Source of the DNA: CAYNVQ01 sp964400735
Lineage (GTDB): Bacteria; Acidobacteriota; Aminicenantia; Aminicenantales; Aminicenantaceae
Direction: 5' to 3'
Length of the DNA stretch: 64,000 nucleotides
NCBI GenBank assembly: GCA_964400735.1
Contig: CAYNVQ010000008.1
Span: 124,001 to 188,000 of the forward strand
In this document: positions 58,852 to 64,000 of the stretch, piece after piece
How the letters are laid out: the number at the start of each line of letters is the position of its first letter
Position numbering within the stretch: the first letter of the stretch is position 1
Notes under the pieces: model-generated
What the model was told of the DNA's origin: nothing
Seen by the model: the letters and a program-made list of their open reading frames with translations, nothing else
Database searches by the model: none
Translations under genes and position numbers: made by a program

Positions 58852-59667
58852 ATGGAAACTTTTGTTGATCAATTGGTAATTTTTGCGACCACATACGGTT
58901 TGAAGGTCGTCGGGGCCGTTCTGATTCTTATTTTCGGCCGTGCGTTGGCCGGTTTTGCACGAAAGGGAGTGAAACGTCTGCTAAAAAAATCAAAAACAGA
59001 CGAAGCTCTCATCTCCTTCTTGTCGGGCCTGATTTTCATTTTGGTCATGGTCTTTACCGTTATAGCCGCCCTAGCAAAGTTCGGAGTTCAAACAACATCG
59101 ATTGTGGCTGTTTTAGGAGCAGCTGGATTTGCCGTTGGATTTGCCCTCCAAGGATCTTTAGCCAATTTTGCTGCAGGCGTTATGCTTTTGATCTTTCGTC
59201 CGTTCCGCCTTGGTGATCTCATCGAGGTGGCAGGAGTGCTCGGCGTCGTCAAGGAAATTCATATATTCAACACCGAAGTCGCTACAATGGATAATGTAAA
59301 AATTATAGTTCCTAATGGGAAAATTTTTGGGGATGTCATCAAAAATATTTCAGGGTACGATACACGCCGGATCGATTTGGTGTTCGGCATCGGATATTCA
59401 TCCTCCATTCCAAAAGCGTATGAAGTGATCCAGAAAGAACTTAAAGAAGATCAGAGGATCCTCTCGGATCCAGCGCCTCAGATTGCTGTATCTGAACTGG
59501 CCGATTCGAGCGTGAATTTCATCGTGCGTCCTTGGGTAAAAAAAGAGGATTATTGGCACGTGCGTTTCGATCTCATTAGGAAAATCAAAGAAAAATTCGA
59601 TGATTCTGGTATCGAAATTCCCTTCCCTCAGCGTGCTGTCCATGTGTCGAGAGAAGCTGAAATCTAA
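58852..59667 (+). CDS. Small-conductance mechanosensitive channel (MscS family)
   Basis: 271 aa, close to E. coli MscS (286). Three N-terminal helices; the pore helix region GAAGFAVGFALQGSLANFAAGVMLL (about residues 86-110) has the Gly/Ala packing of the family, followed by FRPFRLGDLIEVAG, PNGKIFGDVIKNIS and the C-terminal vestibule. It releases solutes on hypo-osmotic shock. AAGGAGGAG precedes the ATG. It ends in a 4-base overlap with the convergent sirtuin gene. Confidence 0.95.
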   Translation: METFVDQLVIFATTYGLKVVGAVLILIFGRALAGFARKGVKRLLKKSKTDEALISFLSGLIFILVMVFTVIAALAKFGVQTTSIVAVLGAAGFAVGFALQGSLANFAAGVMLLIFRPFRLGDLIEVAGVLGVVKEIHIFNTEVATMDNVKIIVPNGKIFGDVIKNISGYDTRRIDLVFGIGYSSSIPKAYEVIQKELKEDQRILSDPAPQIAVSELADSSVNFIVRPWVKKEDYWHVRFDLIRKIKEKFDDSGIEIPFPQRAVHVSREAEI

Positions 59668-60407
59668 TAGAGTTGCTGAATTATAAGAGGGAGGGCTAAT
59701 CCGGCTGCATCGTCGATCACGTAATCGGCCATCGAATCTAGAGGTGTGCTGCCTTTGTTGATGATGGCCAGTTTGGCTCCTTTTTGTTTGGCTCTGAGGG
59801 GAATATCGGCAGCCGGATAGACGACCAGAGAGCTCCCTACAGCCAAAAAAAAGTCGCAGGTTTGAGCCTCTCCATAGGCCAGGCTGAGGACTTGAGGGTC
59901 AAGCATCTCGCCGAAAAAGATCACATCCGGTCTGAGGATACCCTGACATTCCATGCATAGAGGAGGGTTTTTCTCTTCCAGTCTGCAAAATGCCTCATCG
60001 AGGGTGTACTTTTTAGAGCATTCCGTGCAAATGATCGTCCGGGTAGTTCCATGCAGCTCGATGACGGATGAAGATCCGGCCTCCTGATGGAGCCCGTCGA
60101 TGTTCTGGGTGATCACGGTTCTGAGGTTCCCTTTGGCCTCCATCTCGACCAAGGCCAGGTGGGCTTTGTTGGGCTTGACTTTTCTAAGCAAAGGGTAGCG
60201 CACCTCTTTAAAGAAATTCCAATAATAGGAGGGATTCTGGCGAAAATAGTCGATGTTGGCATACAGATTGGGATCGTATTTTGTCCAGAGCCCGCCTTCT
60301 CCCCGATAGGTGGGGATTCCACTTTCGGCAGAAATACCCGCACCGGTGAAAGCCACTGTATAGCGGGAGGATTTAAGCTGCGATGCGATAGCCTCTACAG
60401 CGTCCAT
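59664..60407 (-). CDS. cobB: Sir2-family NAD-dependent protein deacylase
   Basis: 247 aa. NAD site GAGISAESGIPTYRG, TQNIDGLHQ, catalytic His in VIELHGT, zinc ribbon CTECSKKY ... CMECQG, and VGSSLVVYPAA. It removes acetyl or other acyl groups from lysines, including those on AMP-forming CoA ligases. Such a ligase gene (60438-61994) is directly upstream in the same direction, 30 bases away: a pairing known from acetyl-/acyl-CoA synthetase control (inference). Confidence 0.93.
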   Translation of the reverse strand: MDAVEAIASQLKSSRYTVAFTGAGISAESGIPTYRGEGGLWTKYDPNLYANIDYFRQNPSYYWNFFKEVRYPLLRKVKPNKAHLALVEMEAKGNLRTVITQNIDGLHQEAGSSSVIELHGTTRTIICTECSKKYTLDEAFCRLEEKNPPLCMECQGILRPDVIFFGEMLDPQVLSLAYGEAQTCDFFLAVGSSLVVYPAADIPLRAKQKGAKLAIINKGSTPLDSMADYVIDDAAGLALPLIIQQLY

Positions 60408-60437
60408 TCTTTCCTCATCCCTTGGCTTTGATTCTTA

Positions 60438-61994
60438 TCAGCCATATTTCTCGCGGAGCTTATATTTACATATTTTGGCCGAACCGGTTTTAGGCAGAAC
60501 ATCCGAAAAAATCACTTTTTTCGGGGCTTTGAAGGGTGCCATCCGTTTTTTGCAAAAGCGGATGATCTCATCGGCAGTCAGACGTTTCCCCTCCTTGGCC
60601 ACGACCACGGCCGTGACCGCTTCTCCCCAAACAGGATGTGGTATGCCTATGACTGCTGCCTCCAAAATGGATGGATGAGCATAAAGCGCATCCTCCACTT
60701 CTATGGAATAGACGTTCTCTCCGCCGGTGAGGATGACATCATCCATCCTATCCACGATGGTCACGTATCCAGCAGGATCGAGCACGGCCAGATCCCTGGT
60801 GTGCAGCCAGTTGTCCACAAGACGCCTTGTCGTCTCTTCTGGAAGTCTCCAATACCCGGGAGTCACGGTTTCTGCTTTAGCCATGATCTCCCCCACGTCT
60901 TTCCCATCGGGAACGATTTCGCTGCCGTCTTCTTTGACGACCTTGAGCTGCACCCTGTCGAACGGCCTTCCTGTGGTGACCATTATTTTAAGCCTTTCTT
61001 CAAAGGGCAGCGATTTCGCCTCTTCGTTGAGAATGGACATGGTCAGAAAGGGGCTTGTTTCCGTCAATCCATAGGTCTGAATATAATCGCACTTGAAGAC
61101 ATCGATGATTTTCCTGACGACTTCTTTGGCGATAGGCGCACCTCCGCTCATGACCAATCTGAGGGAGGAAAAATCGAAATTATTGGCGTCCGGATGATTC
61201 ACCATCAGATTGAGCATGGTGGGAATGAAATTACTCAGGGTTATCTTATGTTTTTCGATGGCATCGAATGTGGAGAGGGGATCGAAGGCTGGAAGCATCA
61301 CATGGGTAGCAGCCACTTGGGTAAGAGCCCATACGGCCCAGGCGTCGGCCAGATGAAACATCGGTGAGACATGGAGCCATCGATCACTGTCCGAAAGGCA
61401 GAGCTCCCGAATGGCGCTCTCGGCGTGGGCGAGATTGTTCCGATGAGTCAGGATCACTCCCTTCGGACGGCCGGTTGTGCCGCTGGTGTAATAAATCTGG
61501 GCCATGTCTGCGGTGTCGACCTTGAGCGATGGCTGTCGTCCAGGGCGAGGATGATTAACCAGAGTTTCATAGTCGAGGGCGGCCGATCGCTCTCGATTCG
61601 TTTTCGGCCGGCTTAGAATGACATTCTTCAGTGGGGATAAATTAGCCCTTTTTTCTTGCAAACAGGATACAAGGTCCGGCTGGGCGACCAGGGCCTTCGC
61701 CTGAGAGTCGTTCAGGATATACACAAAATCTTCGGCGCTCAACCTGTAGTTGACGGGCACGGGCACAGCCCCTATTTTGGCGGCGGCGAAGTATAACTCC
61801 ATAAATCTGTGGCAGTTTCGGTGGATGATGGCGATCCTATCGTCCTTCTCAAGGCCCAGAGTAGCCAGCGCGGAGGCCAGGTTGTCCACTCGATGCTTCA
61901 GCTGGGAATAGCTGTACCGGATGTTTCCACAAATAACCGCCACTCGCTCAGGCGCTTTTTCGAATGCTTTTTCGAGGATTTGGTAAAGTCCCAC
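60438..61994 (-). CDS. AMP-forming acyl-CoA ligase
   Basis: 518 aa. P-loop YYTSGTTGRPKGVILTH, motif YGLTETSP, hinge region DRMDDVILTGGENVYSIEVE, and the C-terminal catalytic Lys in LPKTGSAKICKYKLRE. The start is a GTG at 61994 with no clear ribosome site. Activates a carboxylic acid to its CoA ester at the cost of ATP to AMP. Medium/long-chain fatty acid or aromatic acids are possible; the sequence looks like a FadD-type ligase of the 3-methylmercaptopropionyl/feruloyl-CoA group rather than benzoate-CoA ligase. It could feed the aromatic pathway, but that is not shown. Confidence 0.88.
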   Translation of the reverse strand: MGLYQILEKAFEKAPERVAVICGNIRYSYSQLKHRVDNLASALATLGLEKDDRIAIIHRNCHRFMELYFAAAKIGAVPVPVNYRLSAEDFVYILNDSQAKALVAQPDLVSCLQEKRANLSPLKNVILSRPKTNRERSAALDYETLVNHPRPGRQPSLKVDTADMAQIYYTSGTTGRPKGVILTHRNNLAHAESAIRELCLSDSDRWLHVSPMFHLADAWAVWALTQVAATHVMLPAFDPLSTFDAIEKHKITLSNFIPTMLNLMVNHPDANNFDFSSLRLVMSGGAPIAKEVVRKIIDVFKCDYIQTYGLTETSPFLTMSILNEEAKSLPFEERLKIMVTTGRPFDRVQLKVVKEDGSEIVPDGKDVGEIMAKAETVTPGYWRLPEETTRRLVDNWLHTRDLAVLDPAGYVTIVDRMDDVILTGGENVYSIEVEDALYAHPSILEAAVIGIPHPVWGEAVTAVVVAKEGKRLTADEIIRFCKKRMAPFKAPKKVIFSDVLPKTGSAKICKYKLREKYG

Positions 61995-62007
61995 TTTGTC
62001 TTATAGC

Positions 62008-62574
62008 TTACAGAATTTCATCTAACTTCTCGAGAGTTTGAATAAAGGATATCTCATCGATAGAGCGGAGGGATTTTCCGGGTATCCCTATCCAGGCAGG
62101 ATGGATACCGGACTTATCCAAACAGGCTTTTAGCTCCTCCATAAATACTCCCCTTCCAGGAACGAATTCGATATCCCTTGGGAATTCCTTTTTTCCTTTG
62201 ATGTTTTTTTTCCATCGCCCGACAAGCCCTATCCCGCAGGTGGGACTTCCCTCGGCTCCGATTATGGCTCGAATTTCATAGCCTTTTTTGGCAAAAGATT
62301 TTAGGGCGCGGGTGATATTTTCTGCCAGAAGGCGGTAGGCCTTTCTTATTTTGGGATGGTCGTAGGCCTCTTTGGGTAGAGCCTTCCTGAAAATGCTCGA
62401 CAGTTCCATTTCAGGGCAGGGAATCTGATAGATACCCACGCCTTTATCCAGGAGGAGCCGGACAACTTCCTCCTCCAATCCTGGATATATGGCAAGATTG
62501 TCCTCCAGGGAGTGAACATTCAGAATACAGTGGGAGGTGACGACGATTTTACCGCTTCTTTTATCGGGTTTCAT
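62008..62574 (-). CDS. DUF523/TudS-related protein
   Basis: 188 aa from the ATG at 62574 (a TTG one codon earlier is also possible; AAAGG upstream). Conserved cysteines in TSHCILNVHS, QIPCPEMEL and EGSPTCGIG are the pattern of the TudS/DUF523 superfamily, which holds a 4Fe-4S cluster with three Cys and in TudS desulfurates thiouracil. The substrate here is unknown. 13 bases before the ligase gene on the same strand. Confidence 0.8.
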   Translation of the reverse strand: MKPDKRSGKIVVTSHCILNVHSLEDNLAIYPGLEEEVVRLLLDKGVGIYQIPCPEMELSSIFRKALPKEAYDHPKIRKAYRLLAENITRALKSFAKKGYEIRAIIGAEGSPTCGIGLVGRWKKNIKGKKEFPRDIEFVPGRGVFMEELKACLDKSGIHPAWIGIPGKSLRSIDEISFIQTLEKLDEIL

Positions 62575-62614
62575 CAAACGACCTTTACTGAAATTTATTT
62601 TATACGATTAAAAA

Positions 62615-63448
62615 TCACAAGCCCAGTATGCGGGCGGCATTTTCATAGAGGATTTTCCTCTTGGATTCTTCCGAAAGCGGCAGGCTGCTTATTTCTTCAA
62701 TATTCGAAGAGATGCTGGGCATGCCCGGCCAATCAGAACCGAAGACGAATTTGTCGATATTTCGCTCCATATCAGGGAAGTATTTCAGCATGTTTTTCGG
62801 GGGAAGACCTGAAACTTCGATGTAGAGGTTGGAGTGTATTCGAGAGAGAAGAAAAGCCTTATCATACCAGATTCCTCTCCCCCCATGGGCCATCAAAAGA
62901 ACGAGGTCGGGGAAGTCTGTGGCCACATCATCCAAATGGAGCGGATCGGCGTATTTGATTTTGGATCCTTTGAACACCGAAGAACCCGTGTGAAAAAGGA
63001 TCGGAACGCGCTCGTCCTGGGCCAATGAATAGAGGGGATAGAGCCGGCGTTCATGGGGATAGAAATGGTTGTAAGAAGGATAAAGCTTGATTCCTCTGGC
63101 CCCCTTTCGAAGGCAGTTTTTCACCTCCGATTCCGGGTGGGTCACCAGAGCGGGGTTGACAGTGCAAAAGGGGAGGTAGGTGTTTTCTCCTTGGCAGAAG
63201 TCCAGAACGTATTCATTGGGAACGACACCCGTCGTGACCGGACTTATATCCGGTAGAATCACGGCCCTCTCGACGCTTTGTCCCCGCAGGTATCGGGCGA
63301 ATTTGTGAGGATCGGTCAATTCGTTGTACCGCTCGTACAGATCCGAGTTCACGCGTTTCTGGAAGGTGTGAACCCATTCGTGCCAGTGCTCCTTGAGACC
63401 GATATGCACATGAAAATCTATAACCTTCATCGGTTGTTTTTTATTCAT
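62615..63448 (-). CDS. Amidohydrolase-2 (ACMSD-like) family metal-dependent hydrolase
   Basis: 277 aa TIM barrel. Metal ligands HVH at residues 13-15 in DFHVHIG, His in LFHTGSS, His in LMAHGGRG and Asp in FGSDWPG. The family includes decarboxylases such as ACMSD, gamma-resorcylate decarboxylase and OMA hydratase, and also lactone hydrolases. An aromatic-acid-related decarboxylase or hydrolase would suit the window but is unproven. 41 bases upstream of the TudS-like gene. Confidence 0.82.
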   Translation of the reverse strand: MNKKQPMKVIDFHVHIGLKEHWHEWVHTFQKRVNSDLYERYNELTDPHKFARYLRGQSVERAVILPDISPVTTGVVPNEYVLDFCQGENTYLPFCTVNPALVTHPESEVKNCLRKGARGIKLYPSYNHFYPHERRLYPLYSLAQDERVPILFHTGSSVFKGSKIKYADPLHLDDVATDFPDLVLLMAHGGRGIWYDKAFLLSRIHSNLYIEVSGLPPKNMLKYFPDMERNIDKFVFGSDWPGMPSISSNIEEISSLPLSEESKRKILYENAARILGL

Positions 63449-63470
63449 GGCTTTATCGATACCGGTCCGG

Positions 63471-64000
63471 TTAAAAATCGTATCCCAGCTTGAGAAACAG
63501 GGTGTTGCCTTGATTCCCCTTTACACCGAATGCGCCTGCACCTACCTGATAGACAACCTGCAGCGTTCCGTAAGTCTTGAACTTATAGAGGCCTATTACC
63601 ATGAGATTTCTCTTGTCGATGGCCGAATTCATCTGGAAAAATAAGTGCAAAGAGAATTTCTGGCTTGCCAGGTATGTGATTTTTGCCACATGGATGGATG
63701 TGTCCTCGATATAGGATTCGTCCATGTTTCTCAAAAGATAAAGGCTGTATTCCGAGAAAAAATTTTCCGTGAATTTTAGCTGCTTGCTGACTTCGAACAA
63801 GGCAAAATGCGATCTATAATTTTTGCCCACGCTGATCGATAGGCCGAACGACTGCCATTCGCCCCCATTGAAGTAACTGCTGATCCTTGTGCGGTAATTC
63901 CTGAAATCTTTTACTTCTACTTCCTCCCATCTTTCGGGGACCACGATTCTAAAAGATGAGGGGGGAATCAGTTCGGTAACGGGCGGGACGTAGACGAGTT
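63471..64000 (-). CDS. C-terminal part of an outer-membrane protein (partial, 5' end outside window)
   Basis: The minus-strand frame is open to the window edge without any stop, giving at least 176 residues that continue upstream; a GTG at 63944 is internal and not the real start. Alternating strands rich in Tyr/Phe, such as FKTYGTLQVVYQVGAG, end in NTLFLKLGYDF, a barrel C-terminus. It resembles the C-terminal barrel of exported DUF5916-type proteins (recollection). No function is assigned. It precedes the amidohydrolase by 22 bases. Confidence 0.7.
   Translation of the reverse strand, partial: LVYVPPVTELIPPSSFRIVVPERWEEVEVKDFRNYRTRISSYFNGGEWQSFGLSISVGKNYRSHFALFEVSKQLKFTENFFSEYSLYLLRNMDESYIEDTSIHVAKITYLASQKFSLHLFFQMNSAIDKRNLMVIGLYKFKTYGTLQVVYQVGAGAFGVKGNQGNTLFLKLGYDF

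Noticed and set aside
63471..63944. A complete 157-aa gene starting at the GTG at 63944
   Set aside because: The frame has no stop up to the window edge and codes for barrel-like sequence before the GTG, so it is the tail of a longer gene.
1..64000. CRISPR arrays, tRNA or rRNA genes, complete insertion sequences, prophage
   Set aside because: No regularly spaced direct repeats, no tRNA-like cloverleaf, and no transposase, integrase or phage gene was found on reading both strands.

Overview
The window looks like a chromosomal segment of a Gram-negative (diderm), strictly anaerobic bacterium with a heavily respiratory lifestyle. The evidence is beta-barrel outer-membrane proteins, several secreted multihaem c-type cytochromes with a System II (Ccs) maturation pair, a complete CO dehydrogenase/acetyl-CoA synthase set, and CoA-dependent anaerobic aromatic-degradation genes. 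The BNR-propeller protein, the Zn-protease-like lipid-free exported protein and the partial C-terminal barrel at the right edge resemble gene content often seen in Acidobacteriota (e.g. Aminicenantia-like) genomes. Desulfobacterota cannot be excluded, because no rRNA or universal marker gene is present.

Layout. (1) 1-9286, minus strand: a multihaem electron-export island. It holds a DmsE/MtrA-like decahaem cytochrome, a 620-aa outer-membrane barrel and a secreted decahaem cytochrome built from two tandem halves, followed by a terminator. A separately promoted unit then carries an octahaem hydroxylamine-oxidoreductase-family protein, ResB/CcsA and a NapC/NrfH-like membrane cytochrome. Two Rrf2-family Fe-S regulators (9586-11086) sit upstream, and palindromic AT-rich operators overlap the predicted promoters. 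(2) 12054-18150, plus strand: an unusual thiolase-like protein without its nucleophilic Cys, then a complete glutaryl-CoA-to-acetyl-CoA module (thiolase, 3-hydroxybutyryl-CoA dehydrogenase, glutaryl-CoA-dehydrogenase-like enzyme, crotonase). (3) 18164-23692: a pseudopilin, a cNMP-binding-protein relic, a crotonase/Zn-dehydrogenase pair that fits the dienoyl-CoA hydratase and 6-hydroxycyclohexenoyl-CoA dehydrogenase of the benzoyl-CoA pathway, a putative Zn protease and an Ldh-family dehydrogenase. (4) 24030-38239, plus strand: a 2-hydroxyacyl-CoA dehydratase/benzoyl-CoA reductase-family subunit with its ATPase activator, an NDP-forming acyl-CoA synthetase, a sodium:solute symporter, BamA (6-oxocyclohexenoyl-CoA hydrolase), an SDR, a thiolase with its DUF35 partner, a molybdenum hydroxylase (FAD subunit plus fused 2Fe-2S/Mo subunit) and a translationally coupled PAS-GGDEF cyclase. 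(5) 38268-52848, minus strand: a homocysteine methyltransferase domain protein, two corrinoid-activation ASKHA proteins, CoFeSP (acsCD), two CooC ATPases, acsB, acsA/cooS and a MetE-core-like methyltransferase. No acsE methyltransferase is seen. (6) 52992-64000: a BNR-repeat exported protein, a small-protein/stress block (YegP, an htpX relic, Kbp, DUF937, dodecin, MscS), a sirtuin, an acyl-CoA ligase, a TudS/DUF523-like protein, an amidohydrolase and a partial barrel protein.

Read together, the genes spell out a near-complete route. An aromatic acyl-CoA is dearomatised and hydrated, then goes through BamA to 3-hydroxypimelyl-CoA, glutaryl-CoA, crotonyl-CoA and acetyl-CoA. Acetyl-CoA then gives either ATP (NDP-forming synthetase) or CO2 (CODH/ACS run in reverse), and the electrons can leave through a trans-outer-membrane cytochrome conduit. 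The colocation of all three parts (aromatic ring degradation, carbonyl branch of Wood-Ljungdahl, MtrAB-like conduit) within about 50 kb is the most interesting aspect. Non-coding novelties include two families of short inverted-repeat elements and several promoters with operator-like palindromes between the -35 and -10 boxes.
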